A stretch of 64,000 nucleotides of DNA, from assembly GCA_017463485.1 (NCBI GenBank), contig JAFTPD010000007.1, positions 1-64,000 on the forward strand. Reading direction: 5' to 3'. The notes beneath the pieces were generated by a model. It did no database searches. It saw only the letters and a list, made by a program, of their open reading frames with translations, and was not told where the DNA came from. The DNA is from Clostridia bacterium. GTDB taxonomy: Bacteria > Bacillota > Clostridia > Oscillospirales > CAG-272. Position numbers and translations under genes: made by a program. Below, one piece after another: positions 53,288 to 60,927 of the stretch (position 1 is its first letter; each line of letters starts with the position of its first letter).

Positions 53288-53627
53288 GGACAGCATCCAG
53301 AAGCGCGTGGCAAAGACCGCGCCCGAAGCAAAGACCGAGGTCGTGACCGAGAAGGTCACTCCCCCCGCAGAGACAAAGCCCGCCACTGCAAAAAAGACTT
53401 CCGCAACAACGAAAAAGACGACAACCTCCACCGCGAAGAAATCTACGTCGTCTGCGGCTAAAAAGCCTGCGGCAAAGAAGCCCGCGACCGCGAAAAAGGT
53501 AGTCGAGAGCACCGCCGTTATCGCAAACATCTCCCCCGAGGTAGTAGAAAAGGTAACGGGACACAAGGAAGGCGCACAGCCCACCGTTATCGGCATCGGC
53601 AAAAAGCTCCCCGTGCATCTTCTTTAA
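53274..53627 (+). CDS. Small basic low-complexity protein, candidate McdB-like partner
   Basis: 117 residues from ATG 53274, overlapping parA. Three parts are visible: a short conserved-looking head MPIGKDSIQKRVAK, a disordered Lys/Ala/Thr/Ser tract (about 12-76, with AAKKPAAKKPATAKK) and a tail ANISPEVVEKVTGHKEG...GIGKKLPVHLL. McdB proteins are small, mostly disordered, charged adaptor proteins that link McdA to the shell. They are poorly conserved, so similarity here rests on layout and gene order, not on sequence. An alternative is a nucleic-acid-binding histone-like tail protein. A terminator follows at once. Confidence 0.6.
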   Translation: MPIGKDSIQKRVAKTAPEAKTEVVTEKVTPPAETKPATAKKTSATTKKTTTSTAKKSTSSAAKKPAAKKPATAKKVVESTAVIANISPEVVEKVTGHKEGAQPTVIGIGKKLPVHLL

Positions 53628-53631
53628 TATT

Positions 53632-53664
53632 AAAAGGAACGGATCGAAAAATCCGTTCCTTTTT
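53632..53664 (+). terminator. Terminator of the microcompartment operon
   Basis: Stem AAAAGGAACGGAT / ATCCGTTCCTTTT with a 6-nt loop followed by T residues, 5 bp after the McdB-like stop. It places parA and its partner firmly inside the operon. Confidence 0.9.
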
Positions 53665-53744
53665 GTATATTCTCCGACGTTTGTGGGAAAACTCGCTCTC
53701 AGGGCGGTTCTTACTCCTTACATAAAAATTTGGAGGATATTATA

Positions 53745-54353
53745 ATGAAAAAACTTTTGCCCGCGTTTATTGTTTTTATGTCGCTGATACTTATTTTAGT
53801 ATATTTTCCCGTCCACGGCGAGGAAAAAATATACGACACCGTTCTGCGACTTCACGTTATCGCCAACTCGGACAGCGATGAGGATCAGGCGCTCAAGCTT
53901 AAGGTACGCGATGCCGTTGTTCGTCAAAGCGAGGTTCTGCTCGACGGCTGCACCACTCGCGACCAAGCCGCAGAGCGCATCCAAAAGCACCGCGACTCTA
54001 TTCTTTTCGCGGCGGAAAGCGTTATTCGAAACGAAGGGTACAACTACCCCGTTACCGTAACTCTCGGACTTGAGGATTACCCCGAAAAGACTTATGATAG
54101 CTGCTGTTTTCCGTCGGGCGAATATCTGTCCCTGCGCGTATGCATTGGCGAAGCGGCAGGCGAGAATTGGTGGTGCGTGCTCTTCCCGCCACTTTGTCTG
54201 TCAGCCGCAAAAGCAGAGCGAAAAAGTAACGAGGACGCTTTCGTCGCCGTAGGACTCAACAAGGACCAGTACGGCATCATCACCCAAACCGAGAAAACCA
54301 CCTACAAGGTCAGATTCAAGATCCTTGAGGTCTTTCAAGGCACATTTGGGTAA
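53745..54353 (+). CDS. spoIIR: Stage II sporulation protein R
   Basis: 202 residues from ATG 53745 (TGGAGGATATTA upstream). A signal/anchor helix (LLPAFIVFMSLILILVYF) then IYDTVLRLHVIANSDSDEDQALKLKVRDAVV, the SpoIIR signature. SpoIIR is secreted from the forespore and triggers SpoIIGA-dependent activation of sigma-E in the mother cell; normally expressed from a sigma-F promoter. I could not see a clear sigma-F promoter in the 115 bp upstream. The gene marks the organism as a spore former. Confidence 0.95.
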   Translation: MKKLLPAFIVFMSLILILVYFPVHGEEKIYDTVLRLHVIANSDSDEDQALKLKVRDAVVRQSEVLLDGCTTRDQAAERIQKHRDSILFAAESVIRNEGYNYPVTVTLGLEDYPEKTYDSCCFPSGEYLSLRVCIGEAAGENWWCVLFPPLCLSAAKAERKSNEDAFVAVGLNKDQYGIITQTEKTTYKVRFKILEVFQGTFG

Positions 54354-54432
54354 GAAGTAGCGGTATGCGTGACGTCGCGAGCATTCTCCGCCTGCGCAAT
54401 TCCCATTTTCACCTTTCAATTTAAAAAACCGG

Positions 54433-54461
54433 TTGACAATCCGCCTCAAAAATGTTATACT
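54433..54461 (+). promoter_or_regulatory. Consensus sigma-A promoter
   Basis: TTGACA, 17 bp, TATACT, 29 bp before the reductase start. Confidence 0.75.
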
Positions 54462-54490
54462 CAAACCATAACGAATATGAGGTGTCATTT

Positions 54491-55207
54491 ATGAAAAAGG
54501 TTCTTATCAGCGGCGGCTCACGCGGTATTGGCGCGGCTTGCGTAACGGCTTTTTGCCGCGCAGGCTTTGATGTCGCATTTATATACAACACGAGCGACGA
54601 ATGTGCGAAGGCACTCGAAGCCACCACGGGCGCACACGTGATCAAAGCGGATATTTCACTCCCCGAGCAGGCGGCTCGCGCTATTGGCGAAGCCGAAAAA
54701 CTTCTTGGAGGCATTGACGTTCTCGTAAACAACGCAGGCGTTTCACACATTGGCTTGTTTACGGAAATGACAAGCGAGGAATGGCGGCGAATTATCGACA
54801 CCAATCTGTCGGGTGCGTTCTATTTATGCCGCGGCGCGGCGGGCGGAATGATACGCCGCAAATGGGGGCGCATCATAAATATCGGCTCTATGTGGGGCAA
54901 GGTCGGCGCATCCTGCGAGGTTGCGTATTCCGCATCAAAGGCAGGGCTTCGCGGACTCACGCAGGCAATGGCGAAGGAGCTTGCACCGTCGGGGATAACC
55001 GTCAACTGCATTGAACCGGGCGTTATCGACACCCAAATGAACGCCGCACTCCCCGATGACGTAAAGCGAGCTTTGGCAGAGGAAACTCCCGTCGGGCGCT
55101 TTGGAACGCCGGAGGAGGTCGCAGCGGCGGTGATGTTTTTAGCATCCGACTCTGCCGCCTTCATCACAGGACAGTGCCTCGGTGTGGACGGCGGTATGGC
55201 AATATAA
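54491..55207 (+). CDS. ymfI: Short-chain dehydrogenase, YmfI-like (EF-P 5-aminopentanone reductase type)
   Basis: 238 residues from ATG 54491. GGSRGIGAA (NAD(P) loop), NNAGVS, catalytic YSASK with Ser in NIGSMWG, and the C-terminal ITGQCLGVDGGM. The stretch SMWGKVGASCEVAYSASKAGL is the characteristic signature of YmfI, which reduces the 5-aminopentanone group on translation factor EF-P in Bacillota; plain FabG proteins lack the WGxVGASCEV phrase. No efp gene is in the window. R1 copy 5 follows. Confidence 0.75.
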   Translation: MKKVLISGGSRGIGAACVTAFCRAGFDVAFIYNTSDECAKALEATTGAHVIKADISLPEQAARAIGEAEKLLGGIDVLVNNAGVSHIGLFTEMTSEEWRRIIDTNLSGAFYLCRGAAGGMIRRKWGRIINIGSMWGKVGASCEVAYSASKAGLRGLTQAMAKELAPSGITVNCIEPGVIDTQMNAALPDDVKRALAEETPVGRFGTPEEVAAAVMFLASDSAAFITGQCLGVDGGMAI

Positions 55208-55228
55208 AAGGCTTGATTTATTATTATA

Positions 55229-55393
55229 TGTGGGGTTTCACCCCACACCCCACAAGCCCTTTCTTGGAAGAAAGGGCTTGACCCCAAAGAACTTTACTAC
55301 AAAAATTTCTTGTTTAGATTTGTTAAGATGGTTACAACCAAAAACATCTCTATAACCCTCGCGAGGTCCTTACCCACCGCGATATTTAATTAC
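55229..55393 (+). repeat. R1 repeat, copy 5
   Basis: Starts 22 bp after the reductase stop. GTGGGG/CCCCAC, AGCCCTTTC/GAAAGGGCT, AGATG/CATCT, and CCTCGCGAGG-type region in place of CCCCGTGGG, then CCCACCGCGATATTTAAT. Confidence 0.85.
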
Positions 55394-55399
55394 AAAACG

Positions 55400-55443
55400 A
55401 AGAAGGCGCTGTGTTCACACCGTGGCACAGCTCCTTCTTTTTC
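55400..55443. terminator. Bidirectional terminator
   Basis: AAGAAGGCGCTGTG / CACAGCTCCTTCTT (one mismatch) followed by T residues on +, and located directly after the - strand Xre gene. Confidence 0.75.
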
Positions 55444-55686
55444 TTATCTGATCTCCTGCTCAAGTTGTTCAAACTCGGGAGTATTGAAAAATTCCGTCAA
55501 AGTTATTCCAAAACCGTCGCACATCATTTTTATGGTTACGATACCCGGATTTACACTTTTTCCGTACAAGATGTTCTTAACTGACGATGGCGGAACGGCA
55601 GACTCCATAGCTAACTTGTGGATCGACATTCTCTTTTCGCCAAGCAACTGTAATATTCTGTTTTTTACCACTGTATAGGTGTCCAT
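55444..55686 (-). CDS. Xre-family helix-turn-helix regulator
   Basis: 80 residues, a bare HTH domain: RILQLLGEKRMSIHKLAMESAVPPSSVKNILYGKSVNPGIVTIKMMCDGFGITLTEFF. It likely represses its own divergent neighbourhood, since the intergenic region has three GGCTATA-type half-sites around the promoter of the membrane protein gene. Confidence 0.9.
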   Translation of the reverse strand: MDTYTVVKNRILQLLGEKRMSIHKLAMESAVPPSSVKNILYGKSVNPGIVTIKMMCDGFGITLTEFFNTPEFEQLEQEIR

Positions 55687-55717
55687 TCTATCCCTCCTTA
55701 AAAATATTTGGTCTAAT

Positions 55718-55771
55718 TATAGCCCAAAACTCTTGACAATGCGGGCTATATATGATACAATATAGGCTATA
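55718..55771 (+). promoter_or_regulatory. Promoter with three repeated half-sites (Xre operator candidate)
   Basis: TTGACA (55733), 17 bp, TACAAT (55756). Half-sites TATAGCCC (55718-55725, inverted), GGGCTATA (55743-55750) and GGCTATA (55765-55771) flank and overlap the promoter; the two direct ones are about 21 bp apart, i.e. on the same face of the helix. Confidence 0.65.
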
Positions 55772-55801
55772 AATAGACTTTTTATTAAGAAGGACAAAAA
55801 C

Positions 55802-56842
55802 ATGAAAAGAACCAAGCTTCAAACCATAGGCTATATTTTTCTTCATACCGTCGTTATGCAGTTGCTTGTAATAGCAATTTTTGCTTTTGTGGCATACATT
55901 GCATATTTTGGCGTTGCAAAATATAATGACGGCATTCTTTCAATCGTTGGCGTGCTCGCTTTTCTCGCAATGATGTTTTCTTATTTGTGCATATCAATAT
56001 TGAAAAAAAGCTACGGCGTTTCAGTATTTGCCAAAACCCGCGGCACGTTCAACGGCACTGCTTTTAAGAGCGATCCTATAAAAACTGTCGAATATTCCGT
56101 AGGTAGACGGGATTCGTTTACGGGAAGACGCAAGATTTACGTGCGCGAGCGCGAGGAAAAAGGCGGAGGCTGCGCGATAGTGTTTCTTGGTATTCCAGCC
56201 ATTGTGACGGGGGTGACAGGAATATTTAAATTTGTTTTGGAGAGCGTCCGCGTGCTTTTGTCCGACGACAGACAGGAGGCGTGGGAGGAAAGCCGCGAAT
56301 ATTATTTTGAAAAAATGGAGGCAGAAGGAAAGAGGTCTTTCTTCAAGGTGCCGATAATATGCGCTGTGGTTCTCGTTATAGCTATGGTTATATCCTTCCC
56401 CGTAGTAGCAATATACGAATACAAATACAGCACCGACAGAATTGATTTCAGCATCATGAGCAAGGAGAACGTAACGGATCAGTACGGAAGGGAATTCGTG
56501 GTGTTCGGCGGCAAGCTGAAAAACACGGGTGATGCCGAAATAGAAATGATAGAAGGATACATGGTCTTTCTGGATGAAAGCGGCGAGGAGCTTTACAGAG
56601 GGAAGCTTAAATTCAAGGCACTTTTTTCAACCTCGGCAGATTACGATGAATTTTTAAGCAAGGACGAGGAATGGGAAACCGAGGTGTCCCTATCCGTGGC
56701 AGAGAGCGATATTATTGACCAAATGAAGTATATGGATCTTTCGGATATAAAGATCGTTTTTGAGATAACAGAGATACATTACGCGGGAGATATGTTTATC
56801 GATTTTCCCAACACTCCCGTTACAGTCAAGCCGCTCGGCTGA
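55802..56842 (+). CDS. Hypothetical membrane protein
   Basis: 346 residues. Two helices near the N terminus (about 10-37 and 44-66), a polar domain, a hydrophobic segment near 120-140, and a strong helix at about 180-205 followed by an outside domain (DRIDFSIMSKENVTDQYGREFVVFGGKLKNTGDAEIEMIEGYMVFLDESG) that resembles immunoglobulin-like FxxxGxLKN folds found in Bacillota lipoproteins. Function unknown. Probably controlled by the divergent Xre regulator. Confidence 0.7.
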   Translation: MKRTKLQTIGYIFLHTVVMQLLVIAIFAFVAYIAYFGVAKYNDGILSIVGVLAFLAMMFSYLCISILKKSYGVSVFAKTRGTFNGTAFKSDPIKTVEYSVGRRDSFTGRRKIYVREREEKGGGCAIVFLGIPAIVTGVTGIFKFVLESVRVLLSDDRQEAWEESREYYFEKMEAEGKRSFFKVPIICAVVLVIAMVISFPVVAIYEYKYSTDRIDFSIMSKENVTDQYGREFVVFGGKLKNTGDAEIEMIEGYMVFLDESGEELYRGKLKFKALFSTSADYDEFLSKDEEWETEVSLSVAESDIIDQMKYMDLSDIKIVFEITEIHYAGDMFIDFPNTPVTVKPLG

Positions 56843-56887
56843 TAACACGCCCCCAAATATCAAATATATACAACAAAGGAGAAAAAC

Positions 56888-57265
56888 ATGGGAATCAAGG
56901 AATTTTTCAAAAGACTCAAGGAAGACAACGCAGGCTTTGCTCAGGCTATGAAGCGCATTAACGCTCCCGGATTTTGCGGCAACGTAAATCGCGGTATCAA
57001 GAACGGCGACTTTTGGGAGGGCTCTTACCTTAGCTTGGAGGGAGTGGGCGGCGTAATTTACGGTTCAAGCCAACCCGATTACTTCTTTACAGGCGATGAC
57101 GTTGAATCTTTTGAACCGGTCGAAGGCGCAAAATGCACCGTTTCCAAGGGCAACGAGCAAATACCCGCCGTGCGGTGTCTTATCACATTCAATGACGGCA
57201 AGCGCGCACAGGTAGATTTCCTGCCTGCTAAGCTCACCGAATTTCAACTCAACCTCAAGCTTTGA
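56888..57265 (+). CDS. Hypothetical small cytoplasmic protein
   Basis: 125 residues with AAAGGAG site: MGIKEFFKRLKEDNAGFAQAMKRINAPGFCG...; a beta-rich C-terminal part ending VDFLPAKLTEFQLNLKL. No family recognised. It lies 45 bp after the membrane protein gene, likely in the same operon, and is followed by a hairpin. Confidence 0.65.
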   Translation: MGIKEFFKRLKEDNAGFAQAMKRINAPGFCGNVNRGIKNGDFWEGSYLSLEGVGGVIYGSSQPDYFFTGDDVESFEPVEGAKCTVSKGNEQIPAVRCLITFNDGKRAQVDFLPAKLTEFQLNLKL

Positions 57266-57290
57266 TATCGGACTTATAATACTTATCGGC

Positions 57291-57322
57291 GCGAGAGTCG
57301 GGGAATTTCCCGACTCTCGCTT
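57291..57322 (+). terminator. Hairpin terminator
   Basis: Perfect 12-bp stem GCGAGAGTCGGG / CCCGACTCTCGC with a 6-nt loop and a weak TTCTT tail. Confidence 0.65.
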
Positions 57323-57499
57323 CTTAGCATGCGCGCGATTTTGATAAAAATCACACAAATTCATTAAAAAAACATAAGGATATGCGGATAGTTCACGAAA
57401 TGGTTACAAAATTATGTTATACTATAAGGTGAGTAATTATATTTTCAGCCCATTTTGCGGCTTATGCGGTATGCAAAAACTTCTCGTTTGGAGGTTACT

Positions 57500-58591
57500 A
57501 TGATAAAGATCGAGCATCTTGTAAAAAATTACGGTACTAACTGCGCTGTTGACGACATCAGCCTGGAGATCGGCGCGGGTGAGATCGTCGGCTTTCTCGG
57601 CCCTAACGGAGCGGGAAAGAGCACGACTATGAATATTCTGACGGGATATCTGTCGAGCACGGCGGGCCGTGTGTCCGTAGGCGGCATTGACGTTATGGCA
57701 TCCCCTCTTGAAGCCAAAAAGCAGATAGGCTATCTGCCCGAGCAGCCGCCTCTCTATCTTGACATGACGGTGGACGAGTACCTCAAATTCAACTATGACG
57801 TCAAGGGCTGTACCTTCAACCGCGAGGCTCATATTGCGGAGATATGCGAGGTCGTAAAGATCGGTGACGTGCGCCGCCGCGTTATCCGCAATCTCTCCAA
57901 GGGATACCGCCAGCGCGTGGGCATTGCAGGGGCTTTGGTCGGCAAGCCGAAGGTGCTGATATTCGACGAGCCCACCGTCGGACTTGACCCCAAGCAAATA
58001 ATTGAAATACGCAATCTTATCCGCAACCTCGGACGGGAGCATACCGTTATCCTCTCCACCCACATTCTGCAAGAGGTTCAGGCTGTTTGCGATAGGATCG
58101 TTATCATAAACAAGGGACGTATCGTTGCAGACGAGCAGACGGGAAATATCGCTCGCGTTATCGAAAACAACCGTCGCTTTAACGTCAAAATATGCGGCCC
58201 GCAAGCGCAGGTGCTTCAGACCCTCAAAAATACGCAAGGTATAACCTACGCAGAGGTGCTTGCCGAGCGCGACAGCGACTCATACACCTACACCATCGAA
58301 AGCGCGCCCGGCGTTGACATTCGCAAAAAGCTGTTCTTTACCCTTGCGGAGCGCGGCTGGGCTATGATAGGACTTGAAGCCCTCGGCCTCAGCCTTGAGG
58401 ACATTTTCATCACGGTAGTAAACAAATCCGACGAAAAGGATTCTCCCTCCGCCCGCTACTCCCGCAGAGCGTCCAAGGCGCGCGCAAAGGGCGCTATTGA
58501 ATCCCAGCTTGCCGAGAGCATGGTCAACGAAGCGGACAAGCGCCGCGAGGCGGCGTCGGCACTCGGACTTACCGACACTGACGACGAATAA
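57500..58591 (+). CDS. ABC transporter ATPase, GldA-like
   Basis: 363 residues from ATG 57500 (GGAGG upstream). Walker A GPNGAGKST, Q-loop GYLPEQPPLY, signature NLSKGYRQRVG, Walker B VLIFDEPTVGLDP, switch His in STHILQE. C-terminal extension (FNVKICGPQAQVLQTL...) and a charged tail of ~50 residues (SARYSRRASKARAKGA...). With the next genes it forms a Gld-type ABC system, known from gliding Bacteroidetes but widespread in Clostridia, where the function is unknown. A weak extended -10 (TGTTATACT) lies at 57415-57423. Confidence 0.9.
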   Translation: MIKIEHLVKNYGTNCAVDDISLEIGAGEIVGFLGPNGAGKSTTMNILTGYLSSTAGRVSVGGIDVMASPLEAKKQIGYLPEQPPLYLDMTVDEYLKFNYDVKGCTFNREAHIAEICEVVKIGDVRRRVIRNLSKGYRQRVGIAGALVGKPKVLIFDEPTVGLDPKQIIEIRNLIRNLGREHTVILSTHILQEVQAVCDRIVIINKGRIVADEQTGNIARVIENNRRFNVKICGPQAQVLQTLKNTQGITYAEVLAERDSDSYTYTIESAPGVDIRKKLFFTLAERGWAMIGLEALGLSLEDIFITVVNKSDEKDSPSARYSRRASKARAKGAIESQLAESMVNEADKRREAASALGLTDTDDE

Positions 58592-58624
58592 TACCACTCA
58601 AAAATCAAAAGGAACGGTAAAAAT

Positions 58625-59371
58625 ATGCTTGCTATATACAAAAAAGAGCTTCGCTCTTATTTCATCAATCCCATAGGATACGTTTTTCTGGGTATATTCC
58701 TTGCGGTGTCCGCGCTCTTGTGCTGCTACACCACTATTGTCAGCGGAACTTACGACGCATCAAACTACTTTTTCTTTCTGATGCTGACCTTCGTTATACT
58801 TATTCCCCTGCTCACCATGCGCCTCTTTGCCGAGGAGAGAAAGCTGCGTACCGAGCAGCTTCTGCTCACCGCGCCCGTTTCCATCACGGGCATGGTGATG
58901 GGAAAATTCTTTGCGGCGTTCACTATTTTCGGCGGCGCTATGCTGTTCTCTTGCATCAACTTTATCCCTCTTTACGTTACCGCCGCCATTGAGCGTCCCA
59001 ACGCGGCATACGAGTTTTACAGAATCGGTCCCGTTACGGGCGAGATAGTCGGCTGCACCGTCTGCCTTATACTTATCGGCGCGGCGTTTATCGCGATAGG
59101 AACCTTTATTTCCTCTCTTACCGAAAACCAGCTTGCCTCTGCTGTTATTACCATTTCGGTCATAGCCGCTATGCTCGGAATCAGCTTGCTCAACAGCTAC
59201 ATCGAGATCTATTGGCTGCGCGTCGTGCTTGACTGGATCTCTGTTTACGGCAGATTTGCAAACTTTGCAAACGGAATATTTGACTTTGCCGCCATTCTCT
59301 ATTACGTTTCCATTTCCTTCGTGTTCCTTTTCCTCACTGTGCGCGTTTACGAAAAGCGCAGATGGGGCTGA
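58625..59371 (+). CDS. ABC-2 type permease, GldF-like
   Basis: 248 residues, six helices. YKKELRSYFINPIGYVFLGIFLAVSALL is the standard opening of GldF-type permeases and LTMRLFAEERKLRTEQLLLTAPVS the conserved coupling region. It partners the ATPase 34 bp upstream. Confidence 0.9.
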   Translation: MLAIYKKELRSYFINPIGYVFLGIFLAVSALLCCYTTIVSGTYDASNYFFFLMLTFVILIPLLTMRLFAEERKLRTEQLLLTAPVSITGMVMGKFFAAFTIFGGAMLFSCINFIPLYVTAAIERPNAAYEFYRIGPVTGEIVGCTVCLILIGAAFIAIGTFISSLTENQLASAVITISVIAAMLGISLLNSYIEIYWLRVVLDWISVYGRFANFANGIFDFAAILYYVSISFVFLFLTVRVYEKRRWG

Positions 59372-59421
59372 TACACGCCAATACGGTCAAGACTCAAAGT
59401 TTTTGAAAGGAAAGATTTTAA

Positions 59422-60927
59422 ATGGCTAACGGATATTCCCGAAAAAAGCTGTGGCGTCACGGCAGTGTATCCGCAGGACTGACTGTTGCCCTTATTGCGG
59501 TTCTTATCCTCGTAAATACCGTTTTCTCCACCCTCGCGTTGAGATATTCATGGTATATCAATATGAATCGCGTGTTGGCATTCCCCGTCAGCGACTCCTG
59601 CTACGACTACCTTGACAAGGAAGTCATGTCCGCCACGGACGAAAAGATAACCGTCATGTTCTGCATGACCAAGGAGGAAGCAAAAGCCTCCGACACTCAA
59701 AAATTCATTTACGCCACCGCCTGCGAGCTGGCGGACAAGTACCCCGACAAAATCAGGATAACTCATACTAATATATACGAAAACCCCTCATACGCAAAGC
59801 AATTTGGCGTTAACGCAACCTCCGACGTGGTGGTTATCTGCGGTGAGGAAAGTCGCGTTTGCAACTCCACAGACTTCTTTGCTTTCTCCGCGGCTGATGA
59901 CACTACCCCCACGGCGTATCTCGGCGACCGCCGCTTTGCTGTGGCTATGAAGGCTGTTACAGAGGACAGCACCCCTATGTGCTATTTTACCCTCAACCAC
60001 GGAGAATCCTTGCTTGACAACGAGATACTGCACACCGTCGTAGACGCGGGATATAACGTCAGCTACATGGATCTGCTGTCTTACGACGTCCCAGACGACT
60101 GCGACCTTATCGTTATCTATAATCCTACCCGCGACCTAACAGTGGAGGACGGCACTTCGGGCATTTCGGAGGTCGACAAGCTGGACAGCTTTATGTCGAG
60201 CGGCGGAAAGCTTGCCGTTTTCACCTCGGCTGACACCTTCCGCGCAGGCGGATTTGAAAATCTTGAAGGATTCCTTGCAAAATGGGGCGTGGAATACCGC
60301 CACAAGTCAACCGAATCCGGAGTTGAGGAATGTGCCGCTGTGCGCGACCTTTCCAATTCCCTGACGTCTGACGGCTACACCTTCCTTGCCGATACGGCAA
60401 GAGTTGGCGAGGGCAAAAAGATATTTGAAAATATCGACGGCACTATACGTCTGTCCAACGCTGGCATTATCGACGTGGCAGACGGCTTTGCAAGGACCGC
60501 TGACGGAAGCTTTACAAGTGCCGATTCCAAGCGCACCCTCTCTACTCTCCTGCTTTCAAAATCGGGAGCGGAGGCTTGGGCGGCAGGCAGAGCCACCGAG
60601 CGCACTGAGGACGGATTCGCCCTTATGACTCTTACCAAATCCACCGATGGCGGCAGACTGCTTGCCTGCTCGTCTATTGACTTTGCCTCCGAGGACTCCA
60701 TGCAAAACGGCGTTTACGCAAACAAGGACGTTCTGCTCTCTACGATAGGTGCTATGGGCAAAGACTCTATTCCGCTCGGCATACCCGCCCAGCCCATCAC
60801 AGACCTTTCTATCCGCACAATGACAACCAAGACCGCCACCACCGTCACGGTAATAATGACAGCTGTTCCCGCGATCATCATATTCGCTATCGGTGCGGTA
60901 GTACTCATAAGGAGGAAATACGCATGA
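59422..60927 (+). CDS. GldG-like ABC auxiliary membrane protein, copy 1
   Basis: 501 residues. One membrane helix near the N terminus (SVSAGLTVALIAVLILVNTVFS, about 12-35) and one at the C-terminal end (VTVIMTAVPAIIIFAIGAVVLI), with a large outside domain between: a sugar-isomerase-like fold in two similar halves (EKITVMFCMTKEEAKA..., DCDLIVIYNPTRDLTV). This is the GldG/ABC_transp_aux family. The following paralogue overlaps it by 4 bp (ATGA). Confidence 0.85.
   Translation: MANGYSRKKLWRHGSVSAGLTVALIAVLILVNTVFSTLALRYSWYINMNRVLAFPVSDSCYDYLDKEVMSATDEKITVMFCMTKEEAKASDTQKFIYATACELADKYPDKIRITHTNIYENPSYAKQFGVNATSDVVVICGEESRVCNSTDFFAFSAADDTTPTAYLGDRRFAVAMKAVTEDSTPMCYFTLNHGESLLDNEILHTVVDAGYNVSYMDLLSYDVPDDCDLIVIYNPTRDLTVEDGTSGISEVDKLDSFMSSGGKLAVFTSADTFRAGGFENLEGFLAKWGVEYRHKSTESGVEECAAVRDLSNSLTSDGYTFLADTARVGEGKKIFENIDGTIRLSNAGIIDVADGFARTADGSFTSADSKRTLSTLLLSKSGAEAWAAGRATERTEDGFALMTLTKSTDGGRLLACSSIDFASEDSMQNGVYANKDVLLSTIGAMGKDSIPLGIPAQPITDLSIRTMTTKTATTVTVIMTAVPAIIIFAIGAVVLIRRKYA

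Noticed and set aside
52496-53627. Chromosome or plasmid partition locus (parAB with origin)
   Set aside because: No ParB-type HTH protein, no parS repeats, no replication gene; the pair lies inside the microcompartment operon ahead of its terminator.
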